This document shows positions 24,087-32,680 of a stretch of 64,000 bases of DNA, one piece after another. The translations under genes were made by a program, and so were the position numbers. The stretch's first letter is position 1. Every line of letters starts with the position of its first letter. The stretch spans positions 1 to 64,000 of the forward strand of contig NZ_CAJXKH010000005.1 in the NCBI RefSeq assembly GCF_913055755.1, given 5' to 3'. Source of the DNA: an uncultured Microbulbifer sp. GTDB taxonomy: Bacteria; Pseudomonadota; Gammaproteobacteria; Pseudomonadales; Cellvibrionaceae. Below the pieces are notes generated by a model. The model worked only from the letters and a program-made list of their open reading frames with translations, was not told the DNA's origin and did no database searches.

Positions 24087-26630
24087 ATGTTGACGCGCAT
24101 AGAAAGCTCCCTCCGGCGCTGGCGGCGACGAATCAGTCGCAGCGAGTGGCTGGCGCGCATGCTGAAGCTGCAGATCAACGAGCGCGAACCCGACGCCCCC
24201 GCCCTGGTACTGATCCAGATTGACGGCCTCGCCCGCCCCCAGCTCGACAAGGCGCTTGCCGAAGGCAAGATGCCCTTCCTGAAAAAACTGATGAAAAAGG
24301 AGCACTATCACCTGGACCACATGTACTCCGGCGTGCCCGCCACCACCCCGGCGGTGCAGGCGGAAATATTCTATGGGGTAAAAGCCGCTGTGCCCGCGTT
24401 CGGCTTTATGTCCCAGGAATCCCAGGAAATGGTGCGCATGTATGAATCCAACGCGGCGACCCAGGTGGAGAAGCACCTGGAAGAAATTGGCCAGGAACCC
24501 CTGCTGCAACAGGGCAGTTGCTATGTCAGCGTGTACCGTGCCGGGGCGGAACACGACGAGGCCCACTTCTGCCCGGCATCCCAGGGCTGGGGTCCCACCC
24601 TCAAGAATGCGGGACCGCTCGCCCTCATCGTATTGATGCTTACCAACCTGTGGAGCCTGGTGCGCACCGCAGGGTTGCTACTGCTGGAATTTATGCTCTC
24701 CGTGGTGGATTTTTTCCGCGGGCTCACCAGCGGTCAGGACTTTATTCGCGAACTTTTGTTTATTCCCACACGCATCGCCATCACCATTCTGATGCGGGAA
24801 CTGTCCACGGTTGGCGTGAAGATAGATATCGCGCGCGGCCTGCCGGTTATCTATATCAACCTGCTGGGTTACGACGAGCAGGCGCACCGGCGCGGTCCCA
24901 GCTCCGCCTTTGCCCACTGGACCCTCAAAGGCATAGACGATGCCATTGCCCGTATCTGGCGCGCAGCGCACCGCTCTTCCCGGCGCCATTACGACGTGTG
25001 GATCTATTCCGACCACGGTCAGGAAGACAGCATTCCCTACGAGATACTGCATGGCCGCCCCCTGGCGGACGCGATTACGGCTGCGCTCAACGAACTCCCG
25101 AAGAGCCCCCACGGCTATCGCACCAGTGGCGAGAGAGGCATACAGCTGCAGCGTATACGGGTATTTGGCGGCCAGTGGATTCAGAAGCTGTTTCCCGTCG
25201 AGGATCCGGAAAAACTGCGTGAAGGTGAGTTGCCCATGGCGCTCTCCGCAATGGGCCCGCTGGCGCTGCTCTACAACGTGGACTGCAACGGCGCCACCAA
25301 GGCGGAAATCGCGCGACTGATCGTAGAGAAGACCCGGGTGCCGATGATCCTCTATCAGGACCACAGTGACGGCACCGGCCCCAGCAAAATCCGCGGCTGG
25401 TGGGCCGACGGCGCCTTCGAACTGCCCCGCGACGGCCGCAAAGTGCTCGGCGAGGACCACCCGTTTGTGGATGACGCGGTGGAGGATCTGGCCAACCTGT
25501 GCCGCCACCCGGATGCCGGGGATTTCGTCATCAGCGGCTGGTGTGCGGGCAGCGAAAGTCTCAGCTTCGCCATAGAGAATGGCAGCCACGGCGGCGCTGC
25601 GCCCAACGAAACCCATGCGTTTGCGCTGATGCCCGGCGACATCCACTTTGAGGAAAACGGCAGAGAGTACTGGCGACCGAAGGATATCAGGGAGGCGGCG
25701 CTGAAATTCCTCAAGGCGCAGCCGGCACAAAAACTGAAATCCCCCCCCGCGATTTATGTACCGCCCGCGCAACCGGCAGGCCCAGCAGCTCAGCAAGGGA
25801 CACCAGAGCAACCCAAAGCGGAACCGGTTGCCACATCCTCTGTACTGCGCAGCGCCCGTTACCACCCCAGCAACAACCTGCGAATCATGACCTACAACGT
25901 GCATATTTGCCGGGGTATGGATGGCAAACTGTCGCCGGAGCGCATTGCCCGGGTCATCGCCCGCTATTCGCCAGACGTGGTCGCTCTGCAGGAAGTGGAT
26001 GTGCGGCGCCAGCGCACCGGTGGTATCGACCAAGCGAAGCAGATCGCGCGCCTGCTGGCCATGGACTGCCACTTCCAGCCCGCCATGCATATGGAAGACG
26101 AACGCTACGGAGATTGCATCCTCACCCAGCTACCCCTGCGCTTGATAAAGAAAGGCATTCTCCCCGGGCCGCACATGCAACCGCGCTTTTTCGGGCCGGC
26201 AGAACCCCGCGGGGCGCTCTGGGTGGAAGTGGAGTTCGGTGGAGTGCCGGTGCAGATATTCAATTGCCACCTCGGGCTGTCCAAGGGCGAACGCATGCGC
26301 CAGGTAGAGGCACTGTTGAGCGAGGAGTGGATGGGCAGTGAAGACTGCGGGCGGCCGCGGGTACTGGTGGGTGACTTCAATGCGCTGCCAGGGTCACCGG
26401 AGATAAAGCGCCTCGGCAGCGTACTGGCGGATGCACAGCTGAAACTGCCCGGTCACAAGCCCCTGGGCACCTTTTTCAGCCGGCTGCCCAAGGCACGTAT
26501 CGACTATGTGTTTGTCGACCAGGAAGTCGAGGTAACCGATATCCATGTGCCGCGCAACGAACTCACGCGGCTGGCATCGGATCATCTGCCCCTTATCGTC
26601 GACCTGAAGCTACCCGGGGCCGACTCCTGA
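24087..26630 (+). CDS. Fused alkaline-phosphatase-superfamily and EEP phosphodiesterase
   Basis: An 847-residue two-domain protein. Residues about 40-555 are an alkaline-phosphatase/nucleotide-pyrophosphatase-type domain: metal ligand in IDGLARP, nucleophile region GVPATTPAVQAEIF, YDEQAHRRG (about 262-270) and YSDHGQED (about 307-314). A hydrophobic hairpin (about 170-210) inside it could anchor it to the membrane. After a proline/alanine linker, residues about 597-845 are an endonuclease/exonuclease/phosphatase domain with MTYNVH, LQEVD, GDFNALPGSPE and SDHLPL. No signal peptide is seen. Two different phosphodiester-cleaving domains in one chain, fourth in the VTT-glycosidase-GT4 cluster, suggest work on a lipid-linked phosphodiester. 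Confidence 0.85.
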   Translation: MLTRIESSLRRWRRRISRSEWLARMLKLQINEREPDAPALVLIQIDGLARPQLDKALAEGKMPFLKKLMKKEHYHLDHMYSGVPATTPAVQAEIFYGVKAAVPAFGFMSQESQEMVRMYESNAATQVEKHLEEIGQEPLLQQGSCYVSVYRAGAEHDEAHFCPASQGWGPTLKNAGPLALIVLMLTNLWSLVRTAGLLLLEFMLSVVDFFRGLTSGQDFIRELLFIPTRIAITILMRELSTVGVKIDIARGLPVIYINLLGYDEQAHRRGPSSAFAHWTLKGIDDAIARIWRAAHRSSRRHYDVWIYSDHGQEDSIPYEILHGRPLADAITAALNELPKSPHGYRTSGERGIQLQRIRVFGGQWIQKLFPVEDPEKLREGELPMALSAMGPLALLYNVDCNGATKAEIARLIVEKTRVPMILYQDHSDGTGPSKIRGWWADGAFELPRDGRKVLGEDHPFVDDAVEDLANLCRHPDAGDFVISGWCAGSESLSFAIENGSHGGAAPNETHAFALMPGDIHFEENGREYWRPKDIREAALKFLKAQPAQKLKSPPAIYVPPAQPAGPAAQQGTPEQPKAEPVATSSVLRSARYHPSNNLRIMTYNVHICRGMDGKLSPERIARVIARYSPDVVALQEVDVRRQRTGGIDQAKQIARLLAMDCHFQPAMHMEDERYGDCILTQLPLRLIKKGILPGPHMQPRFFGPAEPRGALWVEVEFGGVPVQIFNCHLGLSKGERMRQVEALLSEEWMGSEDCGRPRVLVGDFNALPGSPEIKRLGSVLADAQLKLPGHKPLGTFFSRLPKARIDYVFVDQEVEVTDIHVPRNELTRLASDHLPLIVDLKLPGADS

Positions 26631-26637
26631 TTGCGTG

Positions 26638-27186
26638 TTATTCGGCAACGGGTTCTGCCAGCAGCGCCCTTACCTGGCGCTCACGGGAATCGCGCATGCC
26701 GGCGGCCCTGCCCTCCTCAATGGCGATTTCCAGGGGAACACCGGACTGTGCGCGGTAAATAGCCCATGCAGTGCCCACGCGGTTACCGGAACCACAGTGC
26801 ACCAGTACCGGCGCCGCAGAGTTGTCCGCCAGCACTGCGCTCAGGCCCGCAATCACCTGTTCCGAAGGCACCCCCTTGTCCACCGGCAGGTTCAGGTAGC
26901 GCATACCGGCAGCTTCCACCGCGGCCTTCTCCTGCGCGACACCCTCTTCCGGGGTACGCAGGTCAACGATGGTCTTGAAACCCAGCTTTGCAATGGTATC
27001 GATACGCGCGAGATCTATACTGCCACCAGTGGCAATCAGCGGGCGCAGGCGATTGTAATTGGTGATTTCCGTCCCCACTTTATCCCCGAAGGGGACCTGG
27101 CTTGCTTCCTCTGCCGCTGCGAGCAGCGGAGCGGCAAGGCCCAGGGTGAAAAAACAATGGGCGACCAGCACTTTGAGCAATTTCAT
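26638..27186 (-). CDS. Exported dual-specificity-phosphatase-like protein
   Basis: A 182-residue protein with a signal peptide (cleavage near LLAAAEE). The Cys-based phosphatase P-loop is VHCGSGNRVGT, with the catalytic Cys about residue 130; the preceding TIVDLRTPEEG is the general-acid region of KAP/beta-lactamase-hydrolase-like phosphatases. Location should be periplasmic, which is unusual for this fold. GGAGGA precedes its ATG. Its stop faces the stop of the AP/EEP gene with a seven-base gap. Substrate unknown. Confidence 0.82.
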   Translation of the reverse strand: MKLLKVLVAHCFFTLGLAAPLLAAAEEASQVPFGDKVGTEITNYNRLRPLIATGGSIDLARIDTIAKLGFKTIVDLRTPEEGVAQEKAAVEAAGMRYLNLPVDKGVPSEQVIAGLSAVLADNSAAPVLVHCGSGNRVGTAWAIYRAQSGVPLEIAIEEGRAAGMRDSRERQVRALLAEPVAE

Positions 27187-27318
27187 TTTACGTCCTCCAG
27201 TTGGCGCGCTATTTTGCCCCAGAATTCACCCTATCGTCGAACCTAACGCCTACTTGATGGTCGAAACCACTGGCGATATGATTCGGACAGTTTGCAACAT
27301 CACTAGCAGGAGACGCTA

Positions 27319-27999
27319 ATGCAGCCCCAAGTTTATACACAGTCCCAAGCGCTGGAACGCTCGGACGCCGCCAAGGTACTGCGCAACACCTATGCGCTGT
27401 TGGCCATGACTGTTCTGTTCAGCGCAGTCACTGCTGGATTTTCAATGGCCATCGAGATGAGCCGTGGCGTGAGCCTGATGTGTTCACTGGGCGCCCTCGC
27501 GCTGGTCTGGTTCGTGTTGCCGCGCACCGCCAACTCCGCGTCCGGTATCGGTGTGGTATTCGCCTTTACCGGCCTGTTGGGCGCCTCCATCGGGCCAATG
27601 CTGAACCACTACCTGAGCCTGTCTGGCGGCAGCCAGATCGTAATGCAGGCCCTGGGCACCACCGCGCTGATCTTCTTCGCACTGTCTGCCTATGTGCTGA
27701 CTACCCGCAAAGACTTCAGCTTTATGAGCGGCTTCCTGTTCGTGGGTCTGATTGCGGTACTCGTGTGTGCCATTGGCATGATGATTGCCGGCTTCTTCGG
27801 CGTGCACATGCCGCTGGCCAGCGTAGCCCTGAGCGGCGTGATCGCCCTGTTGTTCTCCGGCTTCATCCTGTACGACACCAGCCGTATCGTGCACGGTGGT
27901 GAAACCAACTACATCATGGCAACCACCTCCCTGTACCTGAACATTCTGAACCTGTTCACCAGCCTGCTGCACATCATCGGCTTCGCTTCCGACGACTGA
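27319..27999 (+). CDS. yccA: Bax inhibitor-1/YccA family membrane protein
   Basis: A 226-residue protein with seven hydrophobic segments, family UPF0005/BI-1. The N-terminal QALERSDAAKVLRNTYALLAMTVLFSAVTAG and the last helices with FILYDTSRIVHGGETNYIMATTSLYLNILNLFTSLL are diagnostic. E. coli YccA modulates the FtsH membrane protease. In E. coli yccA is adjacent to tusE, and here tusDCBE follows, which supports the name. AGGAGA lies before the ATG; a hairpin terminator follows. Confidence 0.93.
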   Translation: MQPQVYTQSQALERSDAAKVLRNTYALLAMTVLFSAVTAGFSMAIEMSRGVSLMCSLGALALVWFVLPRTANSASGIGVVFAFTGLLGASIGPMLNHYLSLSGGSQIVMQALGTTALIFFALSAYVLTTRKDFSFMSGFLFVGLIAVLVCAIGMMIAGFFGVHMPLASVALSGVIALLFSGFILYDTSRIVHGGETNYIMATTSLYLNILNLFTSLLHIIGFASDD

Positions 28000-28025
28000 T
28001 CAGCCCGCGGAAACGGTTTACACAG

Positions 28026-28049
28026 TGCCCCGCCTCGCGGGGCATTTTT
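28026..28049 (+). terminator. Intrinsic terminator after yccA
   Basis: TGCCCCGC-CTC-GCGGGGCA stem followed by TTTTT, between yccA and tusD. Confidence 0.85.
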
Positions 28050-28070
28050 ATTTGCAGGCCAGCTGAACCC

Positions 28071-28463
28071 ATGAAATTCACCCTCGTCGTTTACGGTGCC
28101 CCCCACGCCTCGGAAGGCGCCGCCAGCGCCCTGCGCTTCGCCCGCGCGCTGCTCGAAGCCGGCCACAGCCTGTACCGAGTATTTTTTTATGGCGACGGCG
28201 TCCACAACGGCAGTGCACTGGCGGCACCTCCCCAGGACGAGCAGGACCTGCTCGGCCAGTGGCAACGGCTGCAGCAGGCCCACAACCTCGATCTGGTGGT
28301 GTGTATTGCCGCCGCCCAGCGCCGGGGGCTGTTGAGCGAGAGCGAGGCCTCCCGACTGGAGAAGTCCGCCGCCAACCTGGCCACGGGTTTTACACTGGCC
28401 GGTCTCGGGCAACTGGCGGAAGCGGCGGCGGTGTGTGAGCGCGTCGTGACCTTTGGAGGTTGA
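28071..28463 (+). CDS. tusD: Sulfurtransferase complex subunit TusD
   Basis: TusD is the catalytic subunit of the TusBCD heterohexamer that relays persulfide sulfur from TusA to TusE for 2-thiouridine in tRNA wobble positions. The 130-residue product begins MKFTLVVYGAPHASEGAASALRFARALLEAGH, the DsrE-like signature, and LDLVVCIAAAQRRGL holds the conserved catalytic cysteine. It starts the tusD-C-B-E run, with tusC three bases downstream of its stop. Confidence 0.95.
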   Translation: MKFTLVVYGAPHASEGAASALRFARALLEAGHSLYRVFFYGDGVHNGSALAAPPQDEQDLLGQWQRLQQAHNLDLVVCIAAAQRRGLLSESEASRLEKSAANLATGFTLAGLGQLAEAAAVCERVVTFGG

Positions 28464-28465
28464 GC

Positions 28466-28825
28466 ATGAGTAAAAGCATTCTCGCCCTCTGTCGCCAGGC
28501 CCCCTATGGCAATGCTCTCGCCCGCGAAGGGCTGGAGGCAGTGCTCGCGGCGGCAGCCATGGACCAGACACCCGCAGTGCTGTTCTGTGGCGACGGCGTG
28601 TTCCAGCTGGTACAGCAGAGCCCCGAGGGCATTGGCGAAAAGAACCTGCGGCGCAATATCCAGGCCCTGCCCATGTTCGGCGTGGAGACCCTGCATATCT
28701 GCCGAGCGAGCCTGCAACAACGGGGCATAGACCCGGTCGCGATAGAGCTGCCCGGCGCGGAGATTCAGCTGGTGGAAAATACCACGGCATTTATCGATGG
28801 CTTTGATCACGTCCTGAGCTTCTGA
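28466..28825 (+). CDS. tusC: Sulfurtransferase complex subunit TusC
   Basis: A DsrF-like subunit of TusBCD, 119 residues, starting MSKSILALCRQAPYGNALAREGLEAVLAAA. The ATG at 28466 has a perfect GGAGGT six bases away, so the in-frame TTG six bases earlier is not needed. It contributes structure rather than the catalytic cysteine. It lies between tusD and tusB in an uninterrupted operon. Confidence 0.95.
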   Translation: MSKSILALCRQAPYGNALAREGLEAVLAAAAMDQTPAVLFCGDGVFQLVQQSPEGIGEKNLRRNIQALPMFGVETLHICRASLQQRGIDPVAIELPGAEIQLVENTTAFIDGFDHVLSF

Positions 28826-28844
28826 ACCGCAGGCACCAACCCAA

Positions 28845-29132
28845 ATGACTCTACATATCGTCAGTAAATCCCCCTACTCTTCCAGTGCACTGGCAGACTG
28901 CCTGCGCACCTGTGGCAATGGCGATGCCATTGTCCTGATCGAGGATGGGGTGTACGCGGCACAAACGGGTAGCGAAAAGCTGCAGGACTTTGCGGGAAAA
29001 GCCGTTTTTTGCCTCAGGGCGGACGCGGAAGCCCGCGGCGTGGCGGTAACCGCAACCGTGGACGAGATCGACGAAGCGCGCTGGGTCGCACTGTGCACCG
29101 AATACCGTCCCATCGTCAGCTGGTTCAAGTGA
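28845..29132 (+). CDS. tusB: Sulfurtransferase complex subunit TusB
   Basis: A DsrH-like subunit, 95 residues, starting MTLHIVSKSPYSSSALADCLRTC with the family pattern GDAIVLIEDGVYAA and ending in EYRPIVSWFK, close to the expected TusB C-terminus. Third gene of tusDCBE, 19 bases after tusC and 10 bases before tusE. Confidence 0.94.
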   Translation: MTLHIVSKSPYSSSALADCLRTCGNGDAIVLIEDGVYAAQTGSEKLQDFAGKAVFCLRADAEARGVAVTATVDEIDEARWVALCTEYRPIVSWFK

Positions 29133-29142
29133 CGGACATAGC

Positions 29143-29478
29143 ATGAAAAATCTGGAGATTGCGGGGCGCGAAATCCCGCTGGATAAAGAAGGCTTCCTGC
29201 GCAATCTGGCAGACTGGACGCCTGACGTCGCGACGGCGCTTGCCCGTAGCGAGGGCATCGAACTGACCGAAGCCCACTGGGAAGTGCTGCAACTGTTACA
29301 GTCGTTTTACCGCGAGTTCGAGCTGTCGCCGGCAATGCGACCACTGGTCAAATATGTGGGCCAGCACCTGGGTCCGGACAAGGGCAAAAGCATCTACCTG
29401 ATGCAGCTGTTCCCGCCGAGTCCTGCCAAAGTCGGCAGCAAAATCGCCGGCCTGCCCAAGCCCACCAACTGCCTGTAA
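29143..29478 (+). CDS. tusE: TusE/DsrC sulfur-relay protein
   Basis: TusE accepts sulfur from TusBCD and hands it to MnmA for tRNA thiolation. The 111-residue sequence has the DsrC core (DKEGFLRNLADWTPDVATALA, LLQSFYREFELSPAMRPLVKYV) and the essential penultimate cysteine in the C-terminal PKPTNCL. Its stop abuts the stop of the convergent yjbQ gene with no gap. Confidence 0.96.
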   Translation: MKNLEIAGREIPLDKEGFLRNLADWTPDVATALARSEGIELTEAHWEVLQLLQSFYREFELSPAMRPLVKYVGQHLGPDKGKSIYLMQLFPPSPAKVGSKIAGLPKPTNCL

Positions 29479-29892
29479 TCAGCTGCCCGCCTGCACAATC
29501 ACCCGCCGCTTGCCGCGGTGGTGGCGGTGTTCCCACAAAAAGATCCCCTGCCATGTGCCCAGCATCAGACGACCGTCTTCCATGGGGATACCCAGGCTGC
29601 AAGCGGTCAGCGACGCCTTGATATGCGCCGGCATATCGTCCGGGCCTTCCAGGGTATGGGTATACAAAGGGTCATTTTCCGGCACCAGCCGGTTCAGCCA
29701 GTTTTCCAGGTCCACCCGCGCACTGGAATCGGCGTTCTCCTGAATCAGCAGGCTGGCGGAGGTATGCTGGATAAACAGCGTACACAAGCCACTACCAAAG
29801 AGGTTTTGACCCGCCAGCCAGCGATGAACCTCATTGGTGAACTCGTGCAGTCCCTGCCCGTGCACTACTATCTCAAGCTGGCCCAGCGCCAT
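29479..29892 (-). CDS. yjbQ: YjbQ family protein (UPF0047)
   Basis: A 137-residue member of the YjbQ/UPF0047 family, annotated in some databases as having secondary thiamine-phosphate synthase activity. Signature elements are TLFIQHTSASLLIQENAD and, near the C-terminus, LGTWQGIFLWEHRHHRGKRRV, with conserved His residues suited to metal or phosphate binding. Convergent with tusE and divergent from trmA. Confidence 0.9.
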   Translation of the reverse strand: MALGQLEIVVHGQGLHEFTNEVHRWLAGQNLFGSGLCTLFIQHTSASLLIQENADSSARVDLENWLNRLVPENDPLYTHTLEGPDDMPAHIKASLTACSLGIPMEDGRLMLGTWQGIFLWEHRHHRGKRRVIVQAGS

Positions 29893-29924
29893 ATCTGGTA
29901 CTCCTTATCGATCAATGAGCAACG

Positions 29925-29952
29925 TTTAACTCGGCATCGTATTCGCTATAAT
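29925..29952 (+). promoter_or_regulatory. Likely trmA promoter
   Basis: TTTAAC (29925-29930) and a perfect TATAAT (29947-29952) with a 16-base spacer, 57 bases before the trmA start. Confidence 0.55.
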
Positions 29953-30008
29953 CCGCGCCCGCATCCACCGCCGACAAGGCATTCCCTGGGCAAACACTGG
30001 CTGTAACT

Positions 30009-31097
30009 ATGGCACTGCACCGCGTAAATACCGACGACTACCAGCAACAACTGGATGAAAAAGTAGCCAGATTGCGCCAGGCCTACCAGCCGTTTACCGA
30101 GCGCACCCCCGAAGTCTTCACTTCACCGCCCAGCCACTACCGGCTGCGCGCCGAATTCAAGATGTGGCAGGAAAAAGGTCGCGTCGATTACGCCATGTAC
30201 AAACAGGGCGAATACAAAAAGCCGTTTATCATCGAGGAGTTTACCGTCGGTTCCGAGCGGATCAACGAACTAATGCCGCCGCTGCTGGAAGCGATCAACG
30301 ATAGCGAAATCCTGCGCAAACGCCTGTTCTCCAGCGAGTTCCTGACCACCCTGAGCGGTGATGCACTGATTACCCTGATCTACCACAAGCCGTTGGATGA
30401 AGTCTGGGAACAGGAGGCACGTGCCCTGCAGGATCACCTCGGCGTTCCGGTGCTCGGCCGCTCCCGCAAACAAAAGCTGGTACTCGACCGCGACTATGTG
30501 ATCGAAAAGCTGGATATCAACGGCCGGGTCTACCAGTACAAACAGGTTGAAGGCAGTTTCACCCAGCCTAACGGCCATATCTGCCGCTCGATGGTCCAGT
30601 GGGCCAAAAGCTGTTGCGAAGACGCGGACGGTGATCTGCTGGAGCTGTACTGCGGCAATGGCAACTTCACCATTCCGCTGGCGGAACATTTTGACAAGGT
30701 GCTGGCGACGGAAATTTCCAAGGTGTCGGTGAATGCGGCACAGGAAAATATCGCCGCAAACGGCGTGGAGAACCTGGCCATCGTGCGCTTATCCAGTGAA
30801 GAGTTTACCCTGGCGATCGACAAGGTGCGTCCGTTCCGGCGACTGAAGGATATTGACCTGGACAGCTACGATTTTTCCACGGTGCTGGTGGATCCGCCGC
30901 GGGCCGGTCTGGATACCGACACCTGCGCGATGGTCGCGCGCTTTCCGCGCATCGTGTACATCTCGTGCAATCCGCAGACGCAATTGGAGAATCTGGAAGA
31001 ACTGACCAGGACCCACCGGGTGGAGCGGTTTGCGATCTTTGACCAGTTTCCCTATACGGATCACACCGAGTCGGGCGTTCTTCTGGTGCGCAAATAA
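30009..31097 (+). CDS. trmA: tRNA (uracil-5-)-methyltransferase TrmA
   Basis: Makes ribothymidine at position 54 in the T-loop of tRNAs using S-adenosylmethionine. The 362-residue protein has ALHRVNTDDYQQQLDEKVARL at the start, as in gammaproteobacterial TrmA, an SAM-binding LLELYCGNGNFTIPLA motif, VDPPRAGLD, and the catalytic nucleophile Cys320 in IVYISCNPQTQ with the late FDQFPYTDHTESGVLL motif. Length is close to that of the E. coli enzyme (366). Confidence 0.97.
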   Translation: MALHRVNTDDYQQQLDEKVARLRQAYQPFTERTPEVFTSPPSHYRLRAEFKMWQEKGRVDYAMYKQGEYKKPFIIEEFTVGSERINELMPPLLEAINDSEILRKRLFSSEFLTTLSGDALITLIYHKPLDEVWEQEARALQDHLGVPVLGRSRKQKLVLDRDYVIEKLDINGRVYQYKQVEGSFTQPNGHICRSMVQWAKSCCEDADGDLLELYCGNGNFTIPLAEHFDKVLATEISKVSVNAAQENIAANGVENLAIVRLSSEEFTLAIDKVRPFRRLKDIDLDSYDFSTVLVDPPRAGLDTDTCAMVARFPRIVYISCNPQTQLENLEELTRTHRVERFAIFDQFPYTDHTESGVLLVRK

Positions 31098-31131
31098 CGA
31101 TTCGACGCAGTCCGGTGGCGGTACCGCTGCC

Positions 31132-31221
31132 GGGTACATATTTGCGAGACACGCCGTGAACCCATCCATGGGGGCTCTTCGAAAACGTCCCTGTTTTCGA
31201 AGGTTTCGCAAATATGTACCC
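31132..31221. repeat. Cloverleaf-like palindromic intergenic repeat
   Basis: A perfect 16-base outer inverted repeat, GGGTACATATTTGCGA (31132-31147) and TCGCAAATATGTACCC (31206-31221), encloses two further hairpins: CCCAT-CC-ATGGG (31161-31172) and TTCGAAAAC/GTTTTCGAA (31178-31186, 31193-31201). The whole can fold as a three-armed structure. It looks like a dispersed intergenic element or a small non-autonomous mobile unit, and could also end trmA transcription. Confidence 0.65.
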
Positions 31222-31281
31222 ACCACCGGCACCTCAACGAATCGCCGACAATTTACTTATCAGCGCCGTTAAATAAATCCT

Positions 31282-31746
31282 TTAGAAATTGCGACCCAGA
31301 ATCCGCTTGGCCGCATCCAGCGCAAAATCCCGGTACTCATCTTCCACCCGCGCCATCTCTTTCTCGAACGCAAACTTTTCCTTGCGTGTCAGCTGCTTCC
31401 AGTCCTCGAGAATCGGAATATGACTGGTCTTGTCGGCGATGGTGTAAAAGGCCACAAACTCTTCCTTCACCGAGGCCCCAACCTGCAGTGAGTCCAGTAG
31501 CACGCGGATGCGGATGGAGGCTTCGGTAAGGCCGACGCCCTCATCCAGCAGGGTTTTGGCAATGATCTGGATACTGGTATTCACCCGGTCCCGCTGCTCA
31601 TTGGCAGCGAGTTCGATTTCGGCCAGTTTCTGCGCCTGCACCTTTCTGACCTTGCGCAGCTCGAGTACGTAGTAAGTGGCAATCGCGGAGAGTACGACGA
31701 TTACCAGGGCTGCGATTACCAGAATCCACACAGGAACCTCGGTCAT
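31282..31746 (-). CDS. DUF2489 membrane-anchored protein
   Basis: A 154-residue protein with one N-terminal membrane span (VWILVIAALVIVVLSAIATYYVLEL) and a helical cytoplasmic part with LLDEGVGLTEASIRIRVLLDSL and FYTIADKTSHIPILEDWKQL, the DUF2489 pattern. Function unknown. The ATG at 31746 overlaps the stop of the preceding AEC transporter gene as ATGA, so the two are translationally coupled; the longer open frame upstream is just the transporter read in another frame. Confidence 0.87.
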   Translation of the reverse strand: MTEVPVWILVIAALVIVVLSAIATYYVLELRKVRKVQAQKLAEIELAANEQRDRVNTSIQIIAKTLLDEGVGLTEASIRIRVLLDSLQVGASVKEEFVAFYTIADKTSHIPILEDWKQLTRKEKFAFEKEMARVEDEYRDFALDAAKRILGRNF

Positions 31747-32675
31747 GGAGAATATACCTTCAACAGCGCCAGCCCGAGGCTGGCGGTAACAATGGAAAAC
31801 AGGGTGCTGAGTGCGACGATGTTGGCGGCAAGCTGGCTGTTGCCCCCCAGAGCGCGCGCCATGATAAACGACGCAGCGGCGGTAGGCGATGCGGCCATCA
31901 GGAACAGGATGGCCATGGATTGTGGCGGCAACGCGAACAGCCAGCCGAATGCCAGCAGCACCACCGGCACCACGAGCAGCTTGAACCCCGACGCCACAAA
32001 GGCGCCGAAGGAGCTGCGCCGCAGCATGCTGAGATCCAGGCTGGCGCCGATACACAACAGCGCCAGCGGCAGCGTGATCGATGCGAGATAGTCACCGGTC
32101 TGCACTAGGATTTGCGGCAGTTTCAGTCCGACACCCTTGGCAATGAGGGCGAGCACGATGGCAACGATCAGCGGATTTCTGGCGATATCCTTCAGCAGTT
32201 TGGACCAGCTGAAAGTGGCTTTCTGGCTGTACACCGCAAACAGCGCCACCGCCGCCACGTTGTAGAAAATGGTGATCACGGCCATCAGCAGCGCCGCCTG
32301 GGCGAGCCCGGCGGGTCCGTAGGCATTTGCCGCCCAGGCCAGGCCGATGATTCCCAAGTTGCCGCGAAAGGCCCCCTGGATAAACGCGCTGCGGTCGCCC
32401 CATTCCAATGGCCGCGCCGCCAGCCAGGCGAGCGGAACCGTCACGACAGTGCCGATCAGGCCGGCAGCGAGCAGCGGCCACTCGTCACCGAGACGGGCAT
32501 CGGAGGCGAAGATATTGAAAAACAGCAGTGCCGGCAGCGTGACCAGAAATACCAGCCGGGAGGCGCCATCCACAAACGCGTCCGACAGCAGGCCCTTCCA
32601 GGCCAGCCCGTAACCGATCAGCAGTGTCAGGAAGATCGGCCCGGTGACCGAGATCGCAAAGGCGAAGGTATCCAT
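31743..32675 (-). CDS. AEC (auxin efflux carrier) family transporter
   Basis: A 310-residue protein with about ten hydrophobic segments. The N-terminus ISVTGPIFLTLLIGYGLAWKGLL, the LPALLFFNIF segment and the second-half repeat PLALLCIGASLDLS are typical of AEC/PIN-like carriers of organic anions. Substrate unknown. It lies five bases after rmuC and overlaps the DUF2489 gene. Confidence 0.9.
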   Translation of the reverse strand: MDTFAFAISVTGPIFLTLLIGYGLAWKGLLSDAFVDGASRLVFLVTLPALLFFNIFASDARLGDEWPLLAAGLIGTVVTVPLAWLAARPLEWGDRSAFIQGAFRGNLGIIGLAWAANAYGPAGLAQAALLMAVITIFYNVAAVALFAVYSQKATFSWSKLLKDIARNPLIVAIVLALIAKGVGLKLPQILVQTGDYLASITLPLALLCIGASLDLSMLRRSSFGAFVASGFKLLVVPVVLLAFGWLFALPPQSMAILFLMAASPTAAASFIMARALGGNSQLAANIVALSTLFSIVTASLGLALLKVYSP

Positions 32676-32680
32676 CCCCC

